Positions 37,336-46,898 of a stretch of DNA of 64,000 nt are shown here, piece after piece. The notes under the pieces are model-generated. The model searched no databases and was not told the origin of the DNA. It was given only the letters and a program-made list of their open reading frames with translations. How positions within the stretch are numbered: the first letter of the stretch is position 1; every line of letters begins with the position of its first letter. The stretch lies in the NCBI GenBank assembly GCA_965200835.1, contig OZ241390.1, forward strand, positions 2,480,001-2,544,000, given 5' to 3'. Source of the stretch: JAPPFW01 sp965200835 (GTDB taxonomy: Bacteria > Actinomycetota > Acidimicrobiia > Spongiisociales > Spongiisociaceae). Position numbers and translations under genes: made by a program.

Positions 37336-38530
37336 GCCCAGCCTCGACAGCCGCCGGATCGTCCTAGGGATATCCGGGGGTATCGCGGCTTACAAGGCGG
37401 TCTATCTTGCTCGCCGCCTGATCGAGGCCGGTGGCGAGGTCCGGGCCGTGATGACTTCGGCGGCGGTGCGCTTCGTGGGGGAGCAGAGCCTGGCGGCGGT
37501 TACCGGCCATGGAGTGGTCACCACCCTCTACGGCAGGACAGAAGCCAGCCCTCATACCGACTTAGCCAGGTGGGCGGACGCTCTGGTGGTGGCGCCGGCT
37601 ACCGCCAACGTACTGGGCAAGATCGCCCATGGTTTGTCCGACGATGCCCTGACCGCCACCGTGGCGGCCTTCCAGGGACCGGTGATACTCGCTCCTGCCA
37701 TGCACACCGAGATGTGGCAGCAACCGGCGGTCCAGCGCAACGTCCGCCTGCTCGAGGAGGATGGTCGCCATCTGGTAGGTCCCGGATCGGGGGCGTTGGC
37801 CGGAGGTGACGCCGGTGTCGGGCGCATGGTCGAGCCGGAGGAGATCCTGGCCACCACCGCCGGGATCCTGGCCGGTCCCCTGACGGGACTGAAAGTGTTG
37901 GTGACCGCCGGAGGCACCCGGGAGGCGATCGACCCGGTCCGCTACGTGGGCAACCGGTCGTCGGGCAAAATGGGCCATGCGCTGGCGATGGAGGCCGCCT
38001 CCCAGGGGGCGCAAGTCACTCTGGTGACTGCCGCTCCGGCCACCGGCCTCCCACCTACGGTTGAGGTGGTCTCGGTGGAGAGTGCCGCTGACATGGCCGG
38101 TGAGGTGTGGGCTCGGGCGGACGTTCTCGATGTAGCGGTGCTGGCGGCGGCGGTGGCCGACTTCCGCCCCGCGGAGGTAGCCATCACCAAGCTGGCGAGG
38201 ACCGTAGGACCGCCCAGGATCGTGCTGGAACCCACTCCCAACGTTCTGGCCGGGCTGGTGGAGCGGGTGGAGCCGCCCGTGACCGTGGTGGGTTTCGCAG
38301 CTGAGACCGGCAGTCTGGACCGGGCGGTCACCAAAGCCGCCCACTACGGGGTCGACTTCCTAGTGGCCAACGATGTCAGCCTTCCCGGTAGCGGGTTCGG
38401 TACGGACACCAACCAGGTGTCGATCATCTTCCCGGACGGCCGCCAGGACAGCTTGCCGTTGATGTCCAAGCGGGCAGTAGCCGCCGAGATCTGGTCCAGA
38501 GTGGCCGACCTCCGCCGCGCGGGCGGCTGA
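37316..38530 (+). CDS. coaBC: Bifunctional phosphopantothenoylcysteine decarboxylase/synthetase CoaBC
   Basis: Protein of 404 residues joining two coenzyme A steps. The N-terminal flavoprotein CoaC half has GISGGIAAYKAV, APATANVLGKIAHG and PAMHTEMW (His and Asn region). The C-terminal CoaB half begins near residue 185 with LVTAGGTREAIDPVRY and has NRSSGKMG and AVADFRP. Its ATG lies inside the end of rpoZ, so the two are coupled. Confidence 0.94.
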   Translation: MGSETSKPSLDSRRIVLGISGGIAAYKAVYLARRLIEAGGEVRAVMTSAAVRFVGEQSLAAVTGHGVVTTLYGRTEASPHTDLARWADALVVAPATANVLGKIAHGLSDDALTATVAAFQGPVILAPAMHTEMWQQPAVQRNVRLLEEDGRHLVGPGSGALAGGDAGVGRMVEPEEILATTAGILAGPLTGLKVLVTAGGTREAIDPVRYVGNRSSGKMGHALAMEAASQGAQVTLVTAAPATGLPPTVEVVSVESAADMAGEVWARADVLDVAVLAAAVADFRPAEVAITKLARTVGPPRIVLEPTPNVLAGLVERVEPPVTVVGFAAETGSLDRAVTKAAHYGVDFLVANDVSLPGSGFGTDTNQVSIIFPDGRQDSLPLMSKRAVAAEIWSRVADLRRAGG

Positions 38531-38548
38531 GCAGCACCAGCCGGTCCA

Positions 38549-38554
38549 TATACT
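38549..38554 (+). promoter_or_regulatory. Probable -10 box of a leaderless metK transcript
   Basis: TATACT is followed by nine bases (GGGGTATCA) and the metK ATG. The gap after coaBC is only 33 bases, too short for a SAM riboswitch, and none is seen. Transcription from this box would start at or very near the ATG. Confidence 0.5.
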
Positions 38555-38563
38555 GGGGTATCA

Positions 38564-39739
38564 ATGCGGTTCTTCACGAGCGAATCGGTGACCGAGGGTC
38601 ACCCCGACAAGATGGCCGACCGCATCTCCGATTCCATCCTCGATGCCGTGCTGCAGCGGGATCCGATGGCGAGGGTAGCTTGCGAGACGATGGTGGCCTC
38701 CTCCAAGGTGATCATCGCCGGCGAGACGGCCAACCAAGCCGGCCTGTCCCGGGCTGATCTGGTCGGCGTGGTGCGGGCCGCCCTGCGGGAGATCGGCTAC
38801 ACCTACGCGGAGTCCGGATTCCACGCCGACACCATCCCTATCGAAGTCCTGCTGAACCGCCAAAGTCCCGACATCGCGGCCGGGGTGTCCCAGGCGTTCG
38901 AGGCCCGGCGAGGGGGGGAGGATCCTCTCGACCAGCTGGGAGCAGGCGATCAGGGTCTGATGTTCGGTTACGCCAACCGGGAGACCGAGGTGCTCATGCC
39001 GGCCCCGATCCAGCTGGCCCATCGTCTGGCCGAACGGCTAGCCGAGGTGAGGCGCCAGGGCGTGCTGGACTACTTGCGACCGGATGGCAAGACCCAGGTG
39101 ACCGTCCGGTACGAGGGCACTTCCCCCGTGCATGTGCCCAGGGTGCTGATCTCCTCCCACCACGCGCCGCAGGTGACCACCGAGCAGATGGAGCGGGACC
39201 TGCGCTCCGAGGTGCTCATGGCCCTCGATCACGAGCTGGTGGACCGACGTACCGAGTTGATCGTCAACCCCTCCGGCCGATTCGAGGTGGGAGGGCCGGA
39301 AGGTGATGCGGGCCTCACCGGGCGCAAGATCATCGTGGACACGTACGGCGGATACGCTCGCCACGGGGGAGGGGCCTTCTCCGGCAAGGATCCCACCAAG
39401 GTCGATCGGTCGGCCGCCTACTTCGCTCGCTATGTGGCCAAGAACGTGGTGGCCTCGGGGCTGGCCCGACGATGTGAGATCCAGGTGGCCTACGCGATAG
39501 GAATGGCGCGCCCCTTCTCCATCGATGTCGAGACCTTCGGAACCTCGGTGATCGACCCGGACCGCCTGGCTTGGCTGGTGGGGGAGTTCTTCGACTTCCG
39601 TCCGGCGTCCCTGCTGGGGGAGCTCCAACTGCGGCGGCCCATCTATGCCGCCACCTCCGCCTACGGGCATTTCGGCCGGGACGAGTTCCCCTGGGAGTCG
39701 ACCGCCCCGGCTCGGGAGCTAGCCGCGGCTGCCCAGTAG
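38564..39739 (+). CDS. metK: S-adenosylmethionine synthetase
   Basis: MAT enzyme of 391 residues. The N-terminus is FTSESVTEGHPDKMADRISD, followed by GAGDQGLMFGYA, and the P-loop-like GGGAFSGKDPTKVDRSAAY in the central domain. All signature residues are intact. It makes SAM for the methyltransferases in the window and the rest of the cell. A TATACT box just upstream suggests its own promoter. Confidence 0.96.
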   Translation: MRFFTSESVTEGHPDKMADRISDSILDAVLQRDPMARVACETMVASSKVIIAGETANQAGLSRADLVGVVRAALREIGYTYAESGFHADTIPIEVLLNRQSPDIAAGVSQAFEARRGGEDPLDQLGAGDQGLMFGYANRETEVLMPAPIQLAHRLAERLAEVRRQGVLDYLRPDGKTQVTVRYEGTSPVHVPRVLISSHHAPQVTTEQMERDLRSEVLMALDHELVDRRTELIVNPSGRFEVGGPEGDAGLTGRKIIVDTYGGYARHGGGAFSGKDPTKVDRSAAYFARYVAKNVVASGLARRCEIQVAYAIGMARPFSIDVETFGTSVIDPDRLAWLVGEFFDFRPASLLGELQLRRPIYAATSAYGHFGRDEFPWESTAPARELAAAAQ

Positions 39740-39893
39740 AGCAGGAATAGTCTTCTTCGATCCGGCGCTGCCGACCTGCGGCCTTACTCCAACCCATGAT
39801 GATCCGGCCGGATCAACAGCACGATCGGCCGCCACGAATTCGGCCGCCTCATCCGTCGACCCGCCAGCTGTCCCACTGATCTCAAAGGGCTAG

Positions 39894-41759
39894 ATGGCAA
39901 GCCACCCAGCCCCCGGAACCGCCACCCCTACGGTCGAGGACGGCCGTCGGCACGATGTCGAGCCCGTACGGGCGCCCGCCGGGGCAATAGTTCGGGTGGT
40001 GCCCGACATTCCGAAGTTCGTCCTCGACCAGGGATTCCGCTACCGGGTTCCGCCCAGCCTGGCCGGGCAAGTGTTGGTGGGTTCGCTGGTGAGGGTTCCG
40101 TTCGGCGGCCGGAGGGTGCGGGGCTATGTGATCGGCCTAGAGGAGAAGGGCGAAGAGGTCGATACCAGGAAGCTCAAGGAGATCCGGTCGCTGCCGGCCG
40201 CCATTCCGGTGTTCACCGCCGCCATGGTGCCTTCCCTGCGCTGGGCCGCCCACCACTACGTAGCTCCTCTGGCGGGTGTGCTTGCCAAGGCCAGGCCCCC
40301 CAACCTGCCCAAGCATCCGCCTCCGATCGACCTGCCCAGCGTCTCGCCCATCCGCGGGCCGCTCGGGAAAATCGGCCGGGAAGTGGCCTCCGGAGCGCCG
40401 GGCAGCGCTTGCCAGCTGGTGGCGGGCACGGGATGGGCCGAGCTGGTCGGCGGGACCATCGAAGCGCCGTTACAGGCAGGAAAGTCGGTGATGGTGGTGG
40501 CTCCCAGCGCGGTGGAAGCAGGCCGGATGGCGGAGGGGTTGAGGTCCGCCTACGGGCGCCGGGTGGTCGACATCTCTTCGGCCGGCAATGCCGCACTCAC
40601 CTCGGCCTGGTCGAGGGCTGCCACCACCCCGGGACTGGTGCTGGTAGGGACCATGCGGGTGGTCTGGTGGCCCGTCAGGGACCTTTCGATGATGGTTCTC
40701 CTCGAGGATGGCCGCAAGGGAATGAAGGAGCGGCGCACACCGACCGTCTCGGCTGCCGCCCTAGCCAGGGTCCGAGCTTCCCACGAGCGCATCCGGCTGG
40801 TGATGGTGGGTAGGGTCCCCACGGTCGACACCCTTTCTGCCCGAGCGGCCATTACCAGGGTGCCCGGCCGGTTGTGGCCCCCGGTGGAACTCGTGGACCG
40901 GAGGAGGGAGGCACCGGGAGCCGGGCTACTGACCCAGCCGGTGAAGATCGCCATCTCCTCGATCCGGCGGCGGGGCGGGCGCACCTTCGTGTTCACCCAC
41001 CGGCATGGCTATGCCCCGGCCGCCCGCTGCGCCCGATGTCGGAGCCTGCGGATCTGCCGGAGTTGCGAGGCATGTCCCGACTTTCGAGACCGGCGCTGCT
41101 CCCGTTGCCAGGCACCGCTGGGTCCCTGCCTGGCATGTGGCAATACCCGGTTCGAACCCCTGGGAGCGGGGGTGGGCCGGGTTACCGAGGAGCTCCGGCG
41201 GATGGTCGGGGATGCGGTGGGAACCGTGGATCCGCCCGGCCCGGTGATGGTCGGGACCGAGCGGGACCTGCTGGCCGTCCCTCCCGTCGAGCTGGTGGTG
41301 GTGGTGGACTCCGATGGCATGGTCCGGGGGAACAACTACCGGTCTACCGAGGATGCCATGGCGATCATGGCCCGGGCGGCGACCCTGGTCCGGGGCGGGG
41401 GAGCCGGCCGGATGATGGTGCAGACCGCGGACCCGGCCCATCCCGTACACCGGGCGCTTCGCCGGGCTGATCCCTTCCCCTTCCTCGAGGAGGAGCTGGT
41501 GGACCGGAAGCGCTTCGGGTTGCCGCCCTGCGGGGAGGTCATGGTGGTGGAGGTGAAGGGGGAGGCCGACCGGGAGCTGCTCGACGAGATCTTCGAGCAC
41601 GCCACCGTCTACGGCCCGGCCCGGGTGGGTGACCGGATCAGCTGGATGGTTCAGAGTGACGATCTGGCCGAGGTCAAACGACGCCTGCGTCCGGCGGTGG
41701 ACAAGCTGCGTGACCGGGGGTGCCAGGTACGGATCGACGTGGACCCCCGCCACTTCTGA
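39894..41759 (+). CDS. priA: Primosomal protein PriA-like, helicase motifs degenerate
   Basis: Protein of 621 residues with the PriA layout: 3'-DNA-binding domain (VRVPFGGRRVRGYVIGL), a helicase core and a zinc cluster (CARC, CRSC, CSRC and CLACG between about residues 380 and 425). Walker A is absent (QAGKSVMVVAP aligns with it without a GxGKT), and the DEAH box reads EDGRKG. Loss of ATPase motifs in PriA is known in actinobacteria, so it may act as a DNA-binding scaffold. A 154-base gap upstream holds nothing else clear. Confidence 0.85.
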   Translation: MASHPAPGTATPTVEDGRRHDVEPVRAPAGAIVRVVPDIPKFVLDQGFRYRVPPSLAGQVLVGSLVRVPFGGRRVRGYVIGLEEKGEEVDTRKLKEIRSLPAAIPVFTAAMVPSLRWAAHHYVAPLAGVLAKARPPNLPKHPPPIDLPSVSPIRGPLGKIGREVASGAPGSACQLVAGTGWAELVGGTIEAPLQAGKSVMVVAPSAVEAGRMAEGLRSAYGRRVVDISSAGNAALTSAWSRAATTPGLVLVGTMRVVWWPVRDLSMMVLLEDGRKGMKERRTPTVSAAALARVRASHERIRLVMVGRVPTVDTLSARAAITRVPGRLWPPVELVDRRREAPGAGLLTQPVKIAISSIRRRGGRTFVFTHRHGYAPAARCARCRSLRICRSCEACPDFRDRRCSRCQAPLGPCLACGNTRFEPLGAGVGRVTEELRRMVGDAVGTVDPPGPVMVGTERDLLAVPPVELVVVVDSDGMVRGNNYRSTEDAMAIMARAATLVRGGGAGRMMVQTADPAHPVHRALRRADPFPFLEEELVDRKRFGLPPCGEVMVVEVKGEADRELLDEIFEHATVYGPARVGDRISWMVQSDDLAEVKRRLRPAVDKLRDRGCQVRIDVDPRHF

Positions 41760-41861
41760 CCAGCATCGGATGGGGCGCGGCCCGCCCACCAGCTGGGGCC
41801 TTCGGGGAGTTGGCCGGCGGATGGGAGACCAGGATCCATCGCTAACCTGGCCCGCAGATCA

Positions 41862-42365
41862 ATGGCTTTGTTCCCTATTCGCACCTTTGGCGATCCAGTG
41901 CTGAGAATGCCCGCCGAGCGGGTCACAGTGTTCGACGCTGCTCTGCGCCGGCTCGCCGAGGACATGATCGACACGATGTACGACGCGCCCGGTGTCGGTC
42001 TGGCGGCGCCCCAGATTGGAGTGTCGAAGCGTATCTGCGTGTTCGACCCCGGCGACGGAGACGATCCTCGAGTGCTGGTGAACCCCGAGATAGTCGAGAC
42101 CTCCGGTGAGTGGGAGTGGGATGAAGGGTGCTTGTCGGTTCCTGGCCACTTCTGGAGGATTGCCCGCCCGGCCTATGCGCGGGCGGTCGGGCAGGATCTG
42201 GACGGTGCCCCGATCGAATACGAGGGCGACGAGCTGCTCGGAAGGGTGCTCCAGCACGAGACCGATCACCTGAACGGCCGGTTGCTCATCGAGCGGCTCG
42301 ACCCGCCGACTCGCAAGGCGGCTATGCGGGAGCTCCGCAACCAGGCCCTCGGGTTGAACGGGTGA
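41862..42365 (+). CDS. def: Peptide deformylase
   Basis: Metalloenzyme of 167 residues that removes N-formyl groups from new proteins. The three motifs are complete: GVGLAAPQIG, EGCLSVPG (Cys ligand) and QHETDHLNG (His ligands and catalytic Glu). The stop overlaps the fmt GTG start (GTGA), coupling the formyl-adding and formyl-removing enzymes. Confidence 0.95.
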   Translation: MALFPIRTFGDPVLRMPAERVTVFDAALRRLAEDMIDTMYDAPGVGLAAPQIGVSKRICVFDPGDGDDPRVLVNPEIVETSGEWEWDEGCLSVPGHFWRIARPAYARAVGQDLDGAPIEYEGDELLGRVLQHETDHLNGRLLIERLDPPTRKAAMRELRNQALGLNG

Positions 42366-43273
42366 TCCGCACCGCCTTCCTGGGAACCCCACCACCCGCA
42401 GTTCCATCCCTCGACCTGCTGGCCCGCTCGACCGATCTCCGGCTAGCCATCACCCGTCCCGACCGTCCGCGCGGGCGGGGCCGGACCCCTGCCATGCCCC
42501 CGGTGAAGCGGAGAGCCCAGGAGCTGGGGATACCGGTCCACCAGCCGCGGACCGCCGATCGGCTCGGCGCCCTGCTGGCCTCCCGTGACCTCGATCTGGC
42601 GGTGGTGGTCGCATTCGGGATGCTGCTGACGCCCGAGACCATTTCATATCCGCGGTGGGGCACCTGGAATCTTCACTTCTCGTTGCTGCCACGGTGGCGG
42701 GGAGCGGCGCCGGTGCAGCGAGCCATCCTGGCCGGTGACGAGACCACCGGAGTGACGCTGATGCAGATGGCGGCCGGGTTGGACAGCGGAGGGGTGCTGG
42801 CTGCGTGGGAGACCTCCATCGGGTCGGACGAGACCGCCGGAGAGCTGACCGATCGGCTGGCGACCGCAGCAGCGGAGCTTCTTGCCAGGAGTCTGGAATC
42901 CCTTGGGGCGGAAGAACTTTCACCTCTCGCCCAGGATGAGCGAAAGGTGACATGGGCGCCCCGTTTCACCGCGGCCGAGGCCAGGCTCGACTTCACCAGA
43001 TCGGCCGTCGAGCTGGAGCGAGCCATCAGAGCCTTTTCCCCGTGGCCGGGAGCTCATACCACCTGGCGCGGGAGGCGGTTCAAGATCCACCGCGCCCGGA
43101 TGGTGCCTGGAGAGCTAGAACCGGGGGTGCTGGACACTGGGCTGGCAGGTCTCCGGGTGGGGACCGCCGCAGGGTGTCTCGAGCTGCTGTCGGTGCAACC
43201 GGAAGGCACCAGGGCCATGGAAGCCCGGCAGTGGTTGCGGGGTGTCAGGGGGGACCTGGGCCGGCTCGAGTGA
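42362..43273 (+). CDS. fmt: Methionyl-tRNA formyltransferase
   Basis: Protein of 303 residues with N-terminal formyltransferase domain (FLGTP, NLHFSLLPRWRGAAPVQ, GLDSGG) and C-terminal OB-like domain (FSPWPGAHT). It formylates initiator Met-tRNA using 10-formyl-THF. It starts at GTG overlapping the def stop, and its own stop overlaps the rsmB GTG (GTGA), so def-fmt-rsmB is a tightly coupled operon. Confidence 0.94.
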   Translation: MIRTAFLGTPPPAVPSLDLLARSTDLRLAITRPDRPRGRGRTPAMPPVKRRAQELGIPVHQPRTADRLGALLASRDLDLAVVVAFGMLLTPETISYPRWGTWNLHFSLLPRWRGAAPVQRAILAGDETTGVTLMQMAAGLDSGGVLAAWETSIGSDETAGELTDRLATAAAELLARSLESLGAEELSPLAQDERKVTWAPRFTAAEARLDFTRSAVELERAIRAFSPWPGAHTTWRGRRFKIHRARMVPGELEPGVLDTGLAGLRVGTAAGCLELLSVQPEGTRAMEARQWLRGVRGDLGRLE

Positions 43274-44469
43274 AGCCTGGAGTGGAAGCGAGGGTGGTCG
43301 CCGCCCGCCTGGTGGGCAGGGTAGAACGCGAGGGTGCCTGGTCCAATGTGGTGCTACGTGACCTCGACCTTCGGCCGGCCGATGCTCGCCTGGTCCGCCA
43401 CCTGGTATACGGGACGCTCAGGAACCTGCCCCGCCTCGATCGGGCGATCGACCGGCTGTCTAACCGCCCTATCGGGGCGATCGACCAGCCTCTCGTGGAC
43501 GTGCTGCGGGTGGCCTTCCATGAGGTGTTGTTCGGTCGGGCGGCCGGCCATGCGGTGGCCGATACGGCGGTCGAGTCGGCCCGAGTGCTCGGGGGGAAGC
43601 GGGCCACCGGCTTCGTCAATGCGCTGGTGCGGAACCTGCAAAGGAGAGGCGAGCCCGATCCGCCCTCGGATATGGCCGGGCGGTTCAGCCTCCCGGAGTG
43701 GGTGTGGGACGACCTGGTGGGCAGCTGGGGGGAGGAGCAGGCCGTCGCCTTCGTCGAGGCGGCGCACCGGGACGCCCCGCTCACCTACCGGATGGCCGGC
43801 GGTGCTCCGGCCCCGCCCGATGCCCTCACCACCGCCATCGCCGGTGCCTACCAGGATCCGGACGGCCGCCTCCCACCCGGCGCGGTGGTGCAGGATCCCT
43901 CCTCCCTGGCCGTGGTCCAGGCGCTGGCGGCCACCCCGGGTGAAACCGTGCTGGAGGTGGGAGCGGCCCCCGGCGGCAAGACCCTGGCTCTTTGGGAGAG
44001 GCGGCCGGACTGCCTGGTGGCGGTGGATATCCATCGGCGCAGGATCAGGAGGGCCTGGAGACGTTCGGGAGGCGCACACTTCGGGGGACATTGGGTTAGG
44101 GCGGACGGGAGGCGGCTGCCCTTCCGGCGGGCGACCTTCGACCGGGTGCTGGTGGATGCACCCTGCACCGGTCTGGGAACCCTCCGCCGGCGACCCGAGA
44201 TCCGCCTGCGGATGTCGGAGGAGGGGCGGGACCGGCTGGCCACAGTCCAGCGGGGGCTGGTTAGCGATGCCCTTCGAGTGGTCCGTCCCGGGGGCCGGGT
44301 GGTGTATTCGGTGTGCACCATGACCGCTGCCGAGACCGTGGAAGTGGTAGCGGGGCTCGGCGCCCGGGATCCTGAAGGGCTACCGGGCGAGCGTCTGGAG
44401 GGAGGGCTCCTGCTGGGCCCGCACCTCACCGGCACCGACGGCATGTTCATCTCGGTACTGGATCGCTGA
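43270..44469 (+). CDS. rsmB: 16S rRNA (cytosine-967-C5) methyltransferase RsmB
   Basis: Protein of 399 residues with an N-terminal NusB-like RNA-binding region (LVYGTLRNLPRLDRAI) and a C-terminal SAM-dependent domain: VLEVGAAPGGKT, DAPCTGLGTLRRRPE (catalytic Cys) and VYSVCTMTAAETVEVV (second Cys). GTG start within the fmt stop. The def-fmt-rsmB-rpe order is common in actinobacteria. Confidence 0.92.
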   Translation: MKPGVEARVVAARLVGRVEREGAWSNVVLRDLDLRPADARLVRHLVYGTLRNLPRLDRAIDRLSNRPIGAIDQPLVDVLRVAFHEVLFGRAAGHAVADTAVESARVLGGKRATGFVNALVRNLQRRGEPDPPSDMAGRFSLPEWVWDDLVGSWGEEQAVAFVEAAHRDAPLTYRMAGGAPAPPDALTTAIAGAYQDPDGRLPPGAVVQDPSSLAVVQALAATPGETVLEVGAAPGGKTLALWERRPDCLVAVDIHRRRIRRAWRRSGGAHFGGHWVRADGRRLPFRRATFDRVLVDAPCTGLGTLRRRPEIRLRMSEEGRDRLATVQRGLVSDALRVVRPGGRVVYSVCTMTAAETVEVVAGLGARDPEGLPGERLEGGLLLGPHLTGTDGMFISVLDR

Positions 44470-44488
44470 AGGTAACCACAGCTGGCGG

Positions 44489-44494
44489 TACCCT
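44489..44494 (+). promoter_or_regulatory. Possible -10 box upstream of rpe
   Basis: TACCCT is followed by six bases and the GTG of rpe, in a 31-base gap after rsmB. The pattern matches other leaderless-type starts in the window. TANNNT boxes occur by chance, so support is modest. Confidence 0.3.
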
Positions 44495-44500
44495 ACTGCT

Positions 44501-45193
44501 GTGATCCGACCAGTCCGTATCGCGGCATCCATCCTGGCAGCCGACTTCGCTCGTCTGGGGGAGGACGTGGCCAGGGTGGAACCCCACCTCGACCTCCTCC
44601 ACATCGACGTGATGGACGGCCACTTCGTCCCCAACATCTCGCTGGGAATGCCTGTGATTCGCTCGCTGCGGGCAGTATCGGGTTTACCGTTCGACTGCCA
44701 CCTGATGACCACCAATCCGGATGCCTTCCTGGTGGAGCTACGGGCAGCCGGCGCCACCGGCATCACCGTGCATCTCGAGGCGGTACCCGATCCTGCCCGG
44801 GTGGCTCGAATGGCCCGTGACCTCGGCCTCGAAGTCGGTCTGGCCATCAACCCTGCCACTCCCTTCCGAGCCCTCGATCCACACCTGGAACTGTGCGACC
44901 TGGCGCTGGTCATGTCGGTGGAGCCGGGGTTCGGAGGGCAGGGCTTTCTCCCCGAGGTCCTTTCCAAGGTCGAGTCATCCCGCCGGGCGATCGACCGCCG
45001 GGGCTTGGCCGTCGACCTCCAGATCGACGGTGGGATCGGACCGGACACCATCCGGGCCGCCCGGAGTGCCGGAGCGGATGTGTTCGTGGCCGGCACCGCC
45101 ATCCTTCGCCGGAACGATCCGGTAGCCGCTATAGCGGAGCTCAGGGACGAGGCAGCCTTCGCTGACCCACCGGACGGAGGGGTCGATCGGTGA
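44501..45193 (+). CDS. rpe: Ribulose-phosphate 3-epimerase
   Basis: TIM-barrel enzyme of 230 residues interconverting ribulose-5-P and xylulose-5-P. Motifs are ASILAADFARLGEDV, HIDVMDGHFVPNIS (metal ligands), FDCHLM, MSVEPGFGGQGF and QIDGGIG. GTG start. Its stop overlaps the start of the RibD-RibA gene (GTGA), a coupling seen with riboflavin genes in this phylum. Confidence 0.94.
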   Translation: MIRPVRIAASILAADFARLGEDVARVEPHLDLLHIDVMDGHFVPNISLGMPVIRSLRAVSGLPFDCHLMTTNPDAFLVELRAAGATGITVHLEAVPDPARVARMARDLGLEVGLAINPATPFRALDPHLELCDLALVMSVEPGFGGQGFLPEVLSKVESSRRAIDRRGLAVDLQIDGGIGPDTIRAARSAGADVFVAGTAILRRNDPVAAIAELRDEAAFADPPDGGVDR

Positions 45194-46677
45194 GCCCTGT
45201 CTGGTCGGACGACGAGCGCCGCTGGATGATCCGGGCGATAGAGCTCGCCCGCCCCGAACGGACCCACCCCAACCCAAGGGTGGGCTGTGTGATCGCCGAT
45301 CCTGATGGAAAGGTCGTGGGAGAAGGGATCCACCGGGGGGTCGGAACCGACCATGCCGAGCAGGATGCCCTCCGGCAGGCGGGCTCGACGGCCCGTGGCG
45401 CCACTGTGGTGGTGTCCCTCGAGCCCTGCGCTCACTACGGCCGCACTCCTCCCTGCGCGCAGGCACTGGTGGAGGCAGGAGTGGCACGGGTAGTGGCCGC
45501 CACGCTCGATCCGGACCGCCGGGTGAGCGGCCGAGGCATGAACATCTTGCGGGCCGCCGGGATCGACACCTCGATCGGGCTGATGGAGCGGGCCGCGGTG
45601 GAACTCGACTCGGCTTACCACCATCATCGCCGGACCGGACGGCCCCACGTCCAGGCCATCCGGACCGCCGGTCTCGAAAACCTCGACCCCGCCGTCCGGT
45701 CGGATCTCGGCCTACTAGAGGCAGCAACCGACCTCATGGCCACCCGAGACCAGCTGGCTGTCGGTGACCATGACCCCAGGACCTCCCGGGAGCGGCTGGT
45801 GAAGCTGGGAGAGCAGGGTCGTATCGAAGTAGGTGTCCGGGATGGGGAACTGATCGAGTTGTTGGGTCGGCAAGGATTGGTCGATGCGGTGACCGTCTAC
45901 TCGACCGATCCCGAGCCGGACTTGGACCTGGATCTCGAGTGGGACGGAGCCGGGCTGGTCCGCACCGGCCGGTGGCGGGTCGGCTCGTCCTATCGCCTGG
46001 ACTTCGAAGTTCCGCGAGGAGGCCGGACGGATCGGGTGCGGCGCGGTGCCGAGGCCCTCATACCCACCAGGCACGGTGACTTCCGGGCGATCGGGTATGA
46101 GTCCCTCCACGACGGGCGCCAGCATGTCGCCCTAGTGAAGGGCGGGCTGGAGGGCGTCCCGCTGGTGCGGGTCCATTCCGAGTGCCTGACCGGAGATGTG
46201 TTCGGAAGCCTCCGCTGCGATTGCGGTTTCCAGCTGGACGAAGCGATGCGCCGCATCCGGGAGGAAGGCGCTGGCATGGTGCTCTACCTACGCGGCCACG
46301 AGGGCCGCGGCATAGGCCTGATGCACAAGCTCGCCGCCTACGCACTGCAGGAAGGGGGGCGCGACACCGTCGAGGCCAACCTGGATCTCGGCCTCCCCGC
46401 GGATCGGCGTGACTACCAGGTAGCCACCCTCATCCTCCAGGACCTCGGGGTCACCCGCCTTCGCTTGCTGACCAACAATCCGGCTAAGCAGTCAGGCATC
46501 GAGGGCAACGGTCTGCGGATCGTCGAGCGGGTCTCCCTGGTCACCGGGGAGAACGACCACAACCGGGCCTACCTACGTACCAAGGTGGCCAAGCTCGGCC
46601 ATCTGATCGAGCTGGACGGATCGCCCGGGCGGGCGGGATCCGAGCAGGAGATCAGGGGCATAGCCGCCGATCTGTGA
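45190..46677 (+). CDS. RibD deaminase fused to GTP cyclohydrolase II (RibA)
   Basis: Protein of 495 residues. Residues 1-150 are the RibD deaminase with zinc ligands His55 (TDHAEQDAL), Cys80 and Cys89 (EPCAHYGRTPPC). Residues 150-275 look like a shrunken RibD reductase: only the C-terminal pattern LLGRQGLVDAVTVY is recognisable, and the substrate and NADPH motifs are gone. Residues 285-495 are GTP cyclohydrolase II, with zinc cysteines in HSECLTGDVFGSLRCDCG and GHEGRGIGL. It therefore combines the first steps of riboflavin synthesis, while a separate reductase must exist elsewhere. No ribB, ribE or ribH is in the window. Confidence 0.88.
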   Translation: MSPVWSDDERRWMIRAIELARPERTHPNPRVGCVIADPDGKVVGEGIHRGVGTDHAEQDALRQAGSTARGATVVVSLEPCAHYGRTPPCAQALVEAGVARVVAATLDPDRRVSGRGMNILRAAGIDTSIGLMERAAVELDSAYHHHRRTGRPHVQAIRTAGLENLDPAVRSDLGLLEAATDLMATRDQLAVGDHDPRTSRERLVKLGEQGRIEVGVRDGELIELLGRQGLVDAVTVYSTDPEPDLDLDLEWDGAGLVRTGRWRVGSSYRLDFEVPRGGRTDRVRRGAEALIPTRHGDFRAIGYESLHDGRQHVALVKGGLEGVPLVRVHSECLTGDVFGSLRCDCGFQLDEAMRRIREEGAGMVLYLRGHEGRGIGLMHKLAAYALQEGGRDTVEANLDLGLPADRRDYQVATLILQDLGVTRLRLLTNNPAKQSGIEGNGLRIVERVSLVTGENDHNRAYLRTKVAKLGHLIELDGSPGRAGSEQEIRGIAADL

Positions 46678-46898
46678 TCCGCGACCTCCTATACTGCCAG
46701 TAATACAGGAAGAGGAAGCCGGCTGCTTCCCACCCGGCCACCGGAGATGGTTGCCCGGCCTTGCGAAGGTCACGGGTCCCCGAGTGTGCCGCGGTAGACC
46801 GTGAGTCCATCAGGTCATCACGGAGACGGGAGCCCATCCACGGGCGTCCTCACGCGGTCGGCCGCTGTGCAACGAGGCTGAAAAGCAAAGGAGTTCAC
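46678..46898 (+). promoter_or_regulatory. infC operon leader
   Basis: A 221-base non-coding stretch before infC. TATACT at about 46690 is a plausible -10 box and would give a leader of about 200 bases. Complementary GC-rich segments are present, and such leaders often bind ribosomal protein L20 (encoded third in the operon). I cannot fold it here. AAAGGAG at 46887-46893 sits five bases before the ATC start. Confidence 0.5.

Noticed and set aside
38531..38563. Possible SAM riboswitch before metK
   Set aside because: The gap is only 33 bases and carries a -10-like box close to the start; there is no room for a riboswitch.
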